From: DASVHS01 sp038244815
Lineage (GTDB): Bacteria; Acidobacteriota; Thermoanaerobaculia; Gp7-AA8
Assembly (NCBI GenBank): GCA_038244815.1
Contig: JBBRTB010000023.1
Coordinates: 1 to 64,000 of the forward strand
Direction of reading: 5' to 3'
Length of the DNA: 64,000 nucleotides
Each line of letters begins with the position of its first letter. Position 1 is the stretch's first letter. The position numbers were made by a program, and so were the translations under genes. Shown piece by piece: positions 19,601 to 26,533 of the stretch. The notes under the pieces were generated by a model. The model made no database searches and was not told where the DNA came from. It worked only from the letters and a program-made list of their open reading frames with translations.

Positions 19601-21926
19601 ACAGCCAGCGGAGGATCTGCCAGTCGCCGCGCACCCAGCGGTTCTGGCGGCGTGCGTGCGCGAGGACGTTCGCCGGATAGTCGTCAACGACCTCGACGTC
19701 GGAGACGAGCGCCGTTCGAGCGAAGAGCCCCTCGAAGAGGTCGTGCGAGAGGAGCGCATTCTCCGGAACGCGTCCCTTCAGCGACTCCGAGAATGCGTCC
19801 ACGTCGTAGAGTCCCTTGCCGGTCGAGATCCCTTCGCCGAACAAGTCCTGGTACGCGTCGGAGACCGCTGTCGTATATGGGTCGACGCCTGTGTGTCCCG
19901 AGTAAACGCGTGCAAAGAGCGAGCTCGCGGCGCTGGCGCTGGTCACAGCGACCCGCGGCTGGAGGATCCCATACCCCTCCGTGACACGCCTCAGAACCGG
20001 ATCGACGTGTGGACGGTTCAGCGGGTGAGAGAGGATGCCGACGAGTGTGCGTGCCGCGTCGCGCGGGAGCCGCGTGTCCGTGTCGAGCGTCAGCACATAA
20101 CGAATGGACGGGAGCACGGAGAGGTCTCCGGCGAAGATCGTGTAGCTGGTGTCGGTCGCGCCGCGCAGCAGGCGGTTGAGCTCCTCGAGCTTTCCGCGCT
20201 TCCGTTCCCAGCCCATGAAGACGCCTTCCTTCTCGTTCCAGCGGCGCTCCCGAAAGAGGAGAAAGAATCGGTCCGCTCCGTGCTTCACGTTCAGTGCGTC
20301 GATACCGTGGCGTGCCGCCTCGACGATCGCCGCGTCTCCCGTTCGCGTAGCCGTGGCGGCATCGCGAAGATCGCCGAGGATCGCGAAGTGAAGGTTGGGG
20401 TCGAGGTTCCCGAGTGCCTGCACCTCGAGGTGCTCGAGGAGATCTTCGACACCCTGGACGCTGGCGAGAATCGTGGGGATAGCGACGAGTGTGCGCGACG
20501 CGTCCGGCACGCCGTGCGTCATGTCGAACCGTGCCAGCGGGCGCGGTGGGGCGAGCGCGTGGACAAGCCGCTGTACGATCGAGATGGCTACCTCGCTGGC
20601 TGGAAGCAGCGCGATCAGTGCGACTGCCACCAGCGGCGCCAGTGAGACGGTGCCGGAGTCGATGCCGTAAAGCAGCGCCATCGCCACGAGCCCCGACGTC
20701 AGCATGCCGATCGTCCCCAGGTAGAGAAGCGCCGCGTGCGCGAAGACGAATCGACGCAGGCTCTGGACCGGCGACGGGCGGAACCCCACGAGCGCCTCGA
20801 GCTCACGGCGGCCGCGGCCTACGAGCCAGTGGCCGACGTGCGCGGAGCGCTCGTCCGCGCCAGACCGTTCCGCGGCCGTGCGCGCCAGGTCCACGGCGCG
20901 TTGCGCGACCGCGACCTGCCCCTCGCCCGACGGGATCGCCAGCTCCTCGATGGCGCCGCGGTAGCGGTCGCGGCTCCGGAAGTCCATCCGGCTGTAGACG
21001 CCCGCCGGGTCATTGCGGAGGACCATGTCGATGTGGCTCACGCTCTCGACCCACCGCGTCCAGTCGATCGTCGCGCAAAACCGCAGGCTCGTGATCGTGT
21101 TTCCCGTCGATACCTGGTCCGCCGCCTGGCGCTGGTGCTCGGAGCGCGCGACCTCTTCCGCGGTCGTGCCGAGGGCCTCGAGCCGGGCGTTCAGTGCCGC
21201 ACCGATCGGTGTGAGTTTCGGGTCGTACTCGCCGAACCGCTTGAGCACCTCGGCGACGAAGGCCGAGTGGAGTGTCGCCGGAAGGAGCGGCGGGTCAGCC
21301 CGATCTTCCCCTGACTCGCGCGCGGCGACGAGGCGGTCCGCCAGGGCGCGCTGCTCGCTCGCCTCGAGGATCCGCGCCGCAAGCCGGCGCAGGTTCTCGA
21401 TCAGCGCGAGCCGCAGCACGCTCGGCCAGGCCCAGAGCTCGCCGAGCGGAAGCGGCGTGACGGCCTGGTACGCGAGAAGAAAGGAGGAAAGACGCGAGGC
21501 GTCGAGGCGTGCGTCGCTGCCTGCGACGAGCTCCTCCGCCATCACGTAGAGGCGCGGCCTCCGCTCCTTCCACTTCCCCGGAGCGCGCGGGAGCTTTCGG
21601 TAGAAGGCCGGTGGAAGATCGTGGCGAATGCCGGCACTCTCCGCCTCGACCAGATGGAAGTTGTCGAGGAGCCATTCCGCTCCCGGCTCGGCGCTCTCAC
21701 CGCGGTGCACATCGCCCGCGACGGTCTGATAGACGTGGCGGAGCGCGGCCAGGTTCTCGCTCAACCGGCGCAGGAGAACGGTCCGCCCGGTCCGGGAGCG
21801 ACGCGACGGCGCGAGGCTGGTCGCGAGCGCCCGGGCCCGCTCCTCGAGCCGTTCAACGTTGAGCAGCTCCCCACGGAGAGGCTCGTCCAAGGGAAGACCA
21901 GGCCGGGACGATGCAGGCGAGATCAC
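13677..21926 (-). CDS. ndvB: cyclic beta-1,2-glucan synthase (NdvB/ChvB family)
   Basis: 2749-residue inner-membrane multidomain enzyme that polymerises, cyclises and trims beta-1,2-glucan from UDP-glucose. In order: an N-terminal cytoplasmic region; membrane segments around 395-455; a GT84 glycosyltransferase domain about 480-800 with LTLDTDTRLP (~613) and QNRWVRGDWQ (~764); more membrane segments about 795-980; a glycoamylase-like PF10091 domain about 990-1400 (FQEYPGPMVAHRTSPTNIG, AHHQGMTLIAL); then GH94 phosphorylase-type domains to the C terminus, with SCDWNDGMNRVG (~2420) and GWTWYTGSAGWMY. Length fits the family (about 2800). The start is a GTG at 21926 with a poor ribosome-binding site, so the N terminus may be slightly off. 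It converges on pgm. Periplasmic cyclic glucans usually serve osmoadaptation. Confidence 0.95.
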   Translation of the reverse strand: MISPASSRPGLPLDEPLRGELLNVERLEERARALATSLAPSRRSRTGRTVLLRRLSENLAALRHVYQTVAGDVHRGESAEPGAEWLLDNFHLVEAESAGIRHDLPPAFYRKLPRAPGKWKERRPRLYVMAEELVAGSDARLDASRLSSFLLAYQAVTPLPLGELWAWPSVLRLALIENLRRLAARILEASEQRALADRLVAARESGEDRADPPLLPATLHSAFVAEVLKRFGEYDPKLTPIGAALNARLEALGTTAEEVARSEHQRQAADQVSTGNTITSLRFCATIDWTRWVESVSHIDMVLRNDPAGVYSRMDFRSRDRYRGAIEELAIPSGEGQVAVAQRAVDLARTAAERSGADERSAHVGHWLVGRGRRELEALVGFRPSPVQSLRRFVFAHAALLYLGTIGMLTSGLVAMALLYGIDSGTVSLAPLVAVALIALLPASEVAISIVQRLVHALAPPRPLARFDMTHGVPDASRTLVAIPTILASVQGVEDLLEHLEVQALGNLDPNLHFAILGDLRDAATATRTGDAAIVEAARHGIDALNVKHGADRFFLLFRERRWNEKEGVFMGWERKRGKLEELNRLLRGATDTSYTIFAGDLSVLPSIRYVLTLDTDTRLPRDAARTLVGILSHPLNRPHVDPVLRRVTEGYGILQPRVAVTSASAASSLFARVYSGHTGVDPYTTAVSDAYQDLFGEGISTGKGLYDVDAFSESLKGRVPENALLSHDLFEGLFARTALVSDVEVVDDYPANVLAHARRQNRWVRGDWQILRWLFPWVPTRHGSVRNDLPVISRWKILDNLRRSLATPSLLLLVLAGCTFLPGLPLVWAGVAAAIASMPLLSALAGPPKGWHLRKPVRVHVQGALEDVGMAAAQSALAIVLLPFHAWETLHAIGVTLVRLAITQRRLLEWETAASQSARAAHLLEGGVRGFIGEVAAGPIAASSLLLLTSLARPAALPVAAPFALLWLVAPLVAYRLSRPTPILRRALDRVERESLLAIAERTWRYFDAFVTPRDNALPPDNFQEYPGPMVAHRTSPTNIGMSLLSTLAAHDLGFLGIDALAERIGATLDTALSLEMWEGHLLNWYDTTTREPLPPRYVSTVDSGNLCASLMALSVGLDELAVRPGLEQALGTILSSLATRARLFADGMHFAPLYDRERQLFSIGYRLADADGPGRLDVSTYDLLASEARLTSFLAVARGEVPQAHWFRLGRPVVSVDGVPTLLSWSATMFEYLMPLLLMRDRPGTLLSESCRRVVSRQIAYGRARGVPWGISEAAYSVTDRAGTYQYKAFGVPGLGLQRRVGDELVIAPYATALAALIDPATAVRNFARLTAAGLDGAYGFCESIDYTRRRREQEVKDEPVEDEKKHQGVLVNAFFAHHQGMTLIALANVLLGDIMVNRFHADPRVKATELLLEERVPRQAPIVEPHPAEETRVTPAVLTEATRRFRSPHTPFPRANILSNGSYVSIVTHAGGGASFWKGRSVSRWREDRTRDYGSQFLYLRDVRNGAVWSATYQPVCTEPESYSVTFNLEKAVFRRLDDEIETQLEIAISPEDDVEVRRLSVANRGDRLRTIEATSYVELVLGGYMEDVAHPAFGKLFVETEWLPEAAALLARRRPRGEGDAPFHAFHTLSLERLPQAAIERETDRSRFLGRGRSPEWPRALDGRALSGTTGAVLDPIFSLRTRLSLPPGAIARLSFATGAAVDVDTARQLAHKYHDPGAAGRAFALAFTNSQVSLRYLGVSAEEAQLFERLGSRVFGADASMRVRPEVMARNTLGQSGLWAFGISGDLPIVLVRVLATDDISLVAQVLKAQAYWRLEGLKADIVILNEHPVSYLDAMQAQLTQLVEAGPWGTHHGQSGGVYLLRADAMTEAEWILVQTVAHAVLAGDRGGLAEHLENPEIEMPAEAAPSPSTGPPPVAANDDTPPVPVPPLVMENGFGGFTNDGKEYVVVLEEGRETPLPWSNVIANPLFGTLVSASGTAVTWSLNSNENRLTPFANDPVTDPTSEAIVLRDDEEGVIWGATPDAIRRGPRSPRWVVRHAAGVTRFQHAALGLEQELAVFVARERAVKLSLLTLTNQSQRRRRLSLFAYNEWAMGPPRPGEHLFVVTERDEKSGAVLARNPYNQDFAGRVAFSASSVIPTSSTGDRTEVLGRNGALHRAAAFLRPELSGRFGAGLDPCAALKIAVDLAPGETARFVFLLGEGASAEEARELIELYADAEAAAAELRAVEASWESILGAVTVKTPDDSFDILLNRWLVYQVLAGRMWGRTGYYQTSGAFGFRDQLQDVMALTFARPDLVREHLLRAASRQFVEGDVQHWWHPPSGRGTRTHCSDDLLFLPYAISGYLRATGDTGVLDEVVPFLEAAPVPPGDADAYGLPAVSSQSAPLYEHGVRAIEHGLTAGAHGLPLIGSCDWNDGMNRVGYLGKGESVWLGFFLHLVLTEYAPIAEARGDSDRAARWRSEAERIAAMLELAWDGGWYRRAYFDDGTPLGSSMNVDGRIDSIPQTWAVISGVAPAAHAERAMDAVRAHLVRRGPQLVLLLSPPFDHGPENPGYIKGYVPGVRENGGQYTHAAQWFVLAVARLGQGDDAVEFFHMLNPINHTRTPREVERYQTEPYVLAGDVYTHPQHEGRGGWTWYTGSAGWMYRVGLEEILGVTQHGATLSVRPCVPTTWPRFEVTLRNGPDTLYTIEVENPERCTTGVISAELDGSLVSAEAIPFVDDGQKHRVHIVMGAARRGGGRASGGG

Positions 21927-22484
21927 ACGTTCGATTCAGCAAGCGTGCCATGCGGTCACCGCGCGCCGCCAATGGAGCCGTTGCGGCGTCGGCACCCGGG
22001 CGCACCCTCACGAGGGTTCCAGCCGGCGGACTGGCGATTGTATTGCACGGGCCGAAGCGGAACAGATCCAGGCCCGACGATGATCCCGTCCAGCGGAGTT
22101 TGCTTCCGCGCATGATCCCGCATTTCCATTTCGAATCCCTCCCGCCAGGCTCAGCCGATGGGATCAAGAGTTCAAAGGTGCGCTCCCGAGTCCGCGATCG
22201 GATCGTCCGGACGAGCTCCGACACGGGGAACCTGCTGGCGCGGCGGGGGAGCGGAGCACCGGAGCGAGTTCGCCTGGAACAACTGCTGGAGGGGCGGCGC
22301 AGCCCACGGTTCGATGTGGACTGAAATGGGCGAGCAGCGGCGCGGAATGATGGGACGCGGAATGATGCAAGGCGCTCCGGGCGGTGGCATGGGCCACCAG
22401 TGAACTCGATCGGAACTCAACCGGAATCATCGGCGATCGAGGCTCCAACTACATGAATCGTAAACGGAACAAGGGATCCGCGCC
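21927..22484. other. 558-bp divergent intergenic region
   Basis: Lies between the divergently transcribed ndvB (-) and copB (+), so promoters for both are expected. No confident -10/-35 pair was found. Overlapping open frames on both strands have no recognisable product except the Met/Gly-rich tail noted at 22326-22403. Confidence 0.5.
22326..22403 (+). CDS. possible Met/Gly-rich small ORF upstream of copB
   Basis: 25 codons reading MGEQRRGMMGRGMM then QGAPGGGMGHQ before TGA. Met- and His-rich tails of this kind are common in copper-handling proteins, and copB starts 82 bases downstream. There is no good Shine-Dalgarno before the ATG. The frame continues upstream to 22158 without recognisable sequence, so this may be the 3' relic of a longer copper-binding protein rather than a functional peptide. 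Confidence 0.25.
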   Translation: MGEQRRGMMGRGMMQGAPGGGMGHQ

Positions 22485-24614
22485 ATGAACGAACACGAAC
22501 ATACAGCCAAAGACGAAAAGACAGGAACTGCGCACGACGAGGTGGCCAGGAAGGCCTACGCTCTTTACGAAAAAGAGGGACGTCCGCAAGGGCACGACAA
22601 ACAGAATTGGTTGGAGGCCCAAGTCCAAATGTCGCACACCGGCCCTGGCCATGCTGACCACTCCGGTCACCACGCCAACATGGCGGCGGATTTCCGGAAA
22701 CGGTTCTGGATCTCACTCGCCTTGACCCTGCCGGTTCTTGTCCTCTCGCCGATGCTCCAGAAGTTGGTGGGGCTGCGGGGAACGATTGGCTTTCCCGGCG
22801 ACGTGTATGTCCTTTTCGGTTTTTCTTCCGCCGTCTTCTGGTATGGCGGCTGGCCGTTTCTCAAAGGGTTGTTCGACGAGTTCAAGGCTCGCACGCCGGG
22901 AATGATGACGCTCGTCGCCGTGGCCATCACCACCGCTTACGTTTACAGCAGCGCCGTCGTGTTCGGCCTGACCGGCAAGGTGTTCTTCTGGGAACTGGCC
23001 ACACTCGTCGACATCATGCTGCTCGGGCACTGGATCGAGATGAAGTCGGTGATGGGCGCATCCAAGGCTCTGGAGAAGTTGGCGAAACTAATGCCTTCAG
23101 ACGCCCACAAACTCCTGCCGGACGGCACCGTGAAGGACGTACCCCTCGACGAGCTGGCGGTGGATGACAGAGTCCTGATCAAACCGGGCGAGAAGATTCC
23201 CGCGGACGGAGTCATCGTTGATGGCGAGAGCGCGGTCAATGAAGCGATGTTGACCGGGGAATCAACTCCGGTCACCAGGAAGGCCGGCGGCAAGGTCATC
23301 GGCGGCTCCATCAACGGAGAAGGCTCGTTGACCATCGAGGTCAAAGGCACCGGCAAGGATTCATTTCTGTCGCAGGTCATCGATCTGGTCAGGCAGGCCC
23401 AGGAAAGCAAATCGAAGACTCAGGATCTGGCGAACACGGCCGCGATGTGGCTCACCGTCGTGGCTCTGAGTTGCGGTGTGATCACCCTCCTCATCTGGCT
23501 GGTTCTCATGCACAAGGAATTTGCCTTTGCCATCGAGCGCAGCGTGACCGTCATGGTCATCACCTGTCCGCACGCGCTCGGTCTGGCCGTGCCATTGGTG
23601 GTAGCAGTCTCCACGGCACTGGCCGCGAAAAACGGCCTGCTCATTCGTAATCGTGCTTCCTTCGAAAGCGCCCGAAAAATACAGGCCATCATCTTTGACA
23701 AGACCGGCACGCTTACCGAGGGCCGCTTTGGCGTGACCGACACGCTGGTACTCTCGCAGGACATCGACGAAGAAGCGCTGCGCAGATACGCAGCCTCCGT
23801 GGACGCGAATTCCGAACACCCCATCGCCAGGGCGATTGCCGCTTCTTCGGAAAAGAAGCTGCCCGTCGAAAACTTCAGAAGCATTCCGGGCCAGGGCGCC
23901 GAAGGCAGAGTGGAGGGCAAGGCGGTCAAGGTGGTCAGCCCCGGCTATCTGCACGATCAGAACATCGCCATGACCGACGATCGCATCGAGCCACTGCAAG
24001 CTCAGGGCAAGACAGTCGTGTTTGTCCTCGTTGACGGAGCGTTGAAAGGAGCGATTGCCCTGGCCGACATCGTCCGGCCCGAGGCGAAGCAAGCCATCAC
24101 CGCCCTCAAGGCGCTGAACATCCGCTGCCTGATGCTCACCGGCGATAACAAAGCAACTGCCAGATGGGTCTCGGACCAGATCGGATTGGATGAATACTTC
24201 GCAGAGGTACTGCCTCAGGACAAAGCCGCCAAGGTGAAAGAGGTCCAAACCCGCGGCGTGAAGGTTGCCATGATCGGCGACGGCGTGAACGACGCCCCGG
24301 CGCTGGCGCAGGCTGATGTGGGCATCGCCATCGGCGCGGGTTCCGATGTGGCGGTCGAAACCGCCGACGTCGTTCTGGTGCGGAGCAATCCCCTCGACGT
24401 CGTGGCAATCGTGCAGCTTTCGCGCGCCACGTTTCGAAAGATGATTCAGAACCTCGTCTGGGCCACGGGCTACAACGTCGTGGCCATTCCGCTGGCGGCC
24501 GGTGCGCTGTACGCGTGGGGCGTGGTGCTCACTCCCGCCGTGGGCGCGGCGCTGATGGCGGCCAGCACGGTGATCGTGGCCGTCAACGCGCGATTGCTGA
24601 GACTGAAGGTCTAG
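22485..24614 (+). CDS. copB: copper-translocating P-type ATPase, CopB type, with N-terminal DUF2934
   Basis: 709-residue P1B ATPase that exports copper across the inner membrane. The N terminus carries a DUF2934-like helical motif (ARKAYALYEKEGRPQGHDKQ, about 22-41) and a His-rich linker (HTGPGHADHSGHH), with no CxxC heavy-metal domain. The transmembrane metal site is Cys361-Pro-His rather than CPC, which defines the CopB/P1B-3-like class. The phosphorylation site DKTGTLT starts at Asp405; TGES, SEHPIARAI (HP motif) and GDGVNDAPAL are present. The start follows AAGGGATCC. It stands alone on the + strand. Confidence 0.93.
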   Translation: MNEHEHTAKDEKTGTAHDEVARKAYALYEKEGRPQGHDKQNWLEAQVQMSHTGPGHADHSGHHANMAADFRKRFWISLALTLPVLVLSPMLQKLVGLRGTIGFPGDVYVLFGFSSAVFWYGGWPFLKGLFDEFKARTPGMMTLVAVAITTAYVYSSAVVFGLTGKVFFWELATLVDIMLLGHWIEMKSVMGASKALEKLAKLMPSDAHKLLPDGTVKDVPLDELAVDDRVLIKPGEKIPADGVIVDGESAVNEAMLTGESTPVTRKAGGKVIGGSINGEGSLTIEVKGTGKDSFLSQVIDLVRQAQESKSKTQDLANTAAMWLTVVALSCGVITLLIWLVLMHKEFAFAIERSVTVMVITCPHALGLAVPLVVAVSTALAAKNGLLIRNRASFESARKIQAIIFDKTGTLTEGRFGVTDTLVLSQDIDEEALRRYAASVDANSEHPIARAIAASSEKKLPVENFRSIPGQGAEGRVEGKAVKVVSPGYLHDQNIAMTDDRIEPLQAQGKTVVFVLVDGALKGAIALADIVRPEAKQAITALKALNIRCLMLTGDNKATARWVSDQIGLDEYFAEVLPQDKAAKVKEVQTRGVKVAMIGDGVNDAPALAQADVGIAIGAGSDVAVETADVVLVRSNPLDVVAIVQLSRATFRKMIQNLVWATGYNVVAIPLAAGALYAWGVVLTPAVGAALMAASTVIVAVNARLLRLKV

Positions 24615-24627
24615 CCTCGTCCCGCGG

Positions 24628-24750
24628 ACGTCGATCCGGGACACGAGCGTCAGAGACGTCTGAGAGTGTTTTGTCGGCTGTCGCCTCCCTCCGTCCAACG
24701 TCCGTTCGACGCATGAGTGAAAGGCGGGAAAAAGCGATGCGAGTGATGGT
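24628..24750 (+). repeat. partial copy of the YCII-gene leader (copy A)
   Basis: Matches 37693-37874: the GACACGAGCGTCAGA block, TTTTGTCGGCTGTCGCC, CCGTTCGACGCATGAGTGAAAGG, and the first codons MRVMV of the YCII protein. Copy A lacks about 60 bases present in copy B and is cut right after MRVMV, where unrelated DUF5916 sequence begins. Confidence 0.8.
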
Positions 24751-24993
24751 GCGCGCGACCACACGCCGACCGCTGCGACGGGCAATTCCGATTTCAACTT
24801 CCGCAGCCTGCGAGGAAGCGCGGTGGTGCGGTGGGAGTTTCGTCCCGGTTCGGCAATCTACCTCGCGTGGAACGACAATCGCGCCGATGTCGCGCCGGTC
24901 GGCGACTTCCGTATCCGCCGCGACCTTCGCGCGATTCCGAGCGCGCCGTCGCAGGACGTCTTCCTCAAGGTGTCGTACTGGCTGCCGCTGTAG
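24751..24993 (+). pseudogene. C-terminal fragment of a DUF5916 family protein
   Basis: Frame from about 24751 to the TAG at 24991-24993 encodes an 80-residue tail: NSDFNFRSLRGSAVVRWEFRP, then GSAIYLAWNDNRAD, and DVFLKVSYWLPL at the end. This resembles the end of DUF5916 outer-membrane beta-barrel-like proteins (often fused to a CBM9-like domain, normally 700 or more residues), where strands FxxxSLRGxxVLRWEyRPGS and a final aromatic strand are conserved. No start codon or upstream part remains. It is fused out of frame to the YCII leader copy, so it cannot be expressed as a domain. Confidence 0.7.
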
Positions 24994-25045
24994 AGGTGTC
25001 CCAAGTCCAGGATCCCGGCGTGTCGGGCGTCGCCGAGAACTTCGA

Positions 25046-25222
25046 TCAGTACGTCCAGCGTTCCTCGCGGATGGGCAGTCGATTGAGAATGCGGCGGTGG
25101 ACCTTCCAGCGCGGCATGTAGTGATCCATGAGTGACACGAAGACGGCGCTGTGGTTCGGTTCGACGAGGTGAACCAGCTCGTGGACGACGAGGTACTCGA
25201 GACAACGAAAAGTGGCGTTCGC
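25046..25222 (-). pseudogene. C-terminal fragment of an M48/YgjP-like metallopeptidase
   Basis: The minus-strand frame reads FRCLEYLVVHELVHLVEPNH, then MDHYMPRWKVHRRILNRLP, and stops at 25046. The HELxH zinc motif and the PNHSAxF...LMDxYMPxW tail are characteristic of YgjP/DUF45 metal-dependent hydrolases, of about 230 residues. Everything upstream of RCLEY is missing: the frame hits a stop just 5' (about 25225). It is thus a roughly 50-residue relic lying between the DUF5916 fragment and the VapC gene. Confidence 0.72.
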
Positions 25223-25245
25223 TCACCGGCCCGCCTGAACCGCGG

Positions 25246-25659
25246 CTACCAGTACGCCGCGACGCCGAGGTCTTTTGCCCGCTTTGCGAGCTTCCTATCG
25301 AAGGTGGCGATGCCGTCGTATCGATTGCTCGTGGTCACGGCAACGGTCGCCGCGCCGGCAACGGAAGAAAGGGGCGCAGGCCAATACTCCAGCACGCGCT
25401 TCCACGGGCATTCGTCGATGAGGAGCACACCGGGTAACGCAATGAGGTCGCGCACGATCGAAGCGATCTCCGAGCCGGCAAGGCGATATGCGTTCTGGAG
25501 CACGTAAACGATTTCAAAGACGATGAACTGCGGGAGAATCACCTCGACCTCGCCGTCTTCCGCTTTCAGCAGCAGAGCTTTCGAGGCCTCCCGCTGCCGA
25601 TCGTTGCGGTGGACGAGCAGAGAGAGGAAGACGTTCGCATCGACGACGATGCGCTGCAC
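25246..25659 (-). CDS. vapC: PIN-domain toxin, VapC-like
   Basis: 137-residue PIN-fold ribonuclease toxin. The first acidic residue is in IVVDANVFLSLL (Asp8), a second acidic cluster is near FIVFEIVYVLQNAYRL (Glu about 49), and the third is in TTSNRYDGIATFDRKLAKRAKDLG (Asp about 115, about 121), as expected for the catalytic quartet. It lies 1 base after the stop of the AbrB-type antitoxin gene, the usual antitoxin-toxin order. Confidence 0.85.
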   Translation of the reverse strand: MQRIVVDANVFLSLLVHRNDRQREASKALLLKAEDGEVEVILPQFIVFEIVYVLQNAYRLAGSEIASIVRDLIALPGVLLIDECPWKRVLEYWPAPLSSVAGAATVAVTTSNRYDGIATFDRKLAKRAKDLGVAAYW

Positions 25660-25660
25660 G

Positions 25661-25891
25661 TCAGATGCGCCCTCTCCGCTTCCGGGCTTCGTGCACCGCT
25701 TTCACCACGTTCGGGGGGCCGTGCTTGATGAAGCCTTCCCAACGCCAGAACGCAGGGCGTTCCGTTGAGACTGAGACGCGGCCGCCGTTGACCTCCCAGG
25801 TGAGCTTGTCGCCGGTGCCGACGTCGAGTGCGTCGCGGACTTCCTTCGGCACGGTCGTTTGTCCCTTGCTGGTGATCGTCGAGGTGGCCAT
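25661..25891 (-). CDS. vapB: AbrB/MazE-fold antitoxin (VapB-like)
   Basis: 76-residue antitoxin. The N-terminal swapped-hairpin AbrB domain reads TSTITSKGQTTVPKEVRDAL, then GDKLTWEV; the C-terminal half (WRWEGFIKHGPPNVVKAVHE) should wrap the toxin. The start has a very strong AAGGAGAAGGGC site. It probably binds the palindrome just upstream (25900-25926) and autorepresses. Cotranscribed with the adjacent vapC. Confidence 0.87.
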   Translation of the reverse strand: MATSTITSKGQTTVPKEVRDALDVGTGDKLTWEVNGGRVSVSTERPAFWRWEGFIKHGPPNVVKAVHEARKRRGRI

Positions 25892-25899
25892 GCCCTTCT

Positions 25900-25926
25900 C
25901 CTTACTCTATGCTGGCAGTAGTAAGG
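25900..25926 (-). promoter_or_regulatory. candidate VapB operator
   Basis: CCTTACT (25900-25906) and AGTAAGG (25920-25926) form a 7-base perfect inverted repeat with a 13-base spacer, ending 9 bases before the antitoxin ATG and overlapping its Shine-Dalgarno. Position and form fit an AbrB-fold autoregulatory site; binding is inferred. Confidence 0.45.
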
Positions 25927-26023
25927 ATTCACGTGTGGCGGTATTCCGTTCGTCGCGAGGCGGTCGAGATGAGTCTGGATTCGGCCTGAAACCACCCGAA
26001 TCCTGTGGGTCAGAGAGGTAACC

Positions 26024-26425
26024 ATGTGCAAGACCATCAAGCAACGCGTGAAGCTCAAGGCCCCGCCGGCCACCGTCTACGATCTGCTCGCGGACTCTCG
26101 AAAGCACACCGCGGTCACCGGCAGGAAGGCGACCATCAGCAGGAAGGTTGGCGGGACGTTCTCAACCGGCGGGAATGAAGTCACCGGGGTCAACGTCGAT
26201 CTCGTCCCCGCCCGGCGCATCGTTCAGGCCTGGCGCCACCGCCGATTTCCTGAAGGCGTCTTCTCGATGGCCGCGGTCACGCTGACACCGACGCCTGATG
26301 GCGGGACGGAGCTCGTGCTTACGCATCGCGGCGTTCCGAAGGACCTGATCCCCGAGACCGAACAGGCCTGGCGCGATCAGTATTGGTCCAGGATCAAGGC
26401 CTACCTCGATCGCCAGGCGGGATAG
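26024..26425 (+). CDS. SRPBCC (AHSA1-like) domain protein
   Basis: 133 residues covering one START/Bet v1-like fold of the Activator-of-Hsp90-ATPase-1-like family. KLKAPPATVYDLLADSRKHTAVTG opens the fold, GGTFSTGG and PARRIVQAWRHRRFPEGVFS give central strands, and AVTLTPTPDGGTELVLTHRG leads to the C-terminal helix WRDQYWSRIKAYL. Probably a small-ligand-binding cytoplasmic protein; ligand unknown. The start follows GAGAGGTAACC. Its end faces the VIT1-like gene across a hairpin. Confidence 0.82.
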   Translation: MCKTIKQRVKLKAPPATVYDLLADSRKHTAVTGRKATISRKVGGTFSTGGNEVTGVNVDLVPARRIVQAWRHRRFPEGVFSMAAVTLTPTPDGGTELVLTHRGVPKDLIPETEQAWRDQYWSRIKAYLDRQAG

Positions 26426-26477
26426 CGTCGCGCACTCGAGCCTGTCGAGGGAAGAAGAAGCTTCCGCTCGACTTGAT

Positions 26478-26517
26478 GCCGGCGGTCAGGCACCGGGGCT
26501 CGCCCCGTGCTGCCGGC
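26478..26517. terminator. GC-rich hairpin between convergent genes
   Basis: GCCGGC at 26478-26483 and 26512-26517 bracket an inner GCACCGGGGC/GCCCCGTGC pairing. It sits between the convergent genes ending at 26425 (+) and 26534 (-). There is no U-tract, so it is a bidirectional terminator candidate or an interspersed palindrome. Confidence 0.35.
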
Positions 26518-26533
26518 TGGTGTAGGGACCACT

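Noticed and set aside
18825..20645. 606-codon open frame on the plus strand
   Set aside because: Antisense to the cyclic glucan synthase membrane/GT84 region; Arg-rich low-information sequence.
24515..25135. 206-codon plus-strand gene
   Set aside because: Its frame runs out of copB in a shifted frame, through the YCII leader copy and across the DUF5916 fragment out of frame; an accidental open frame.
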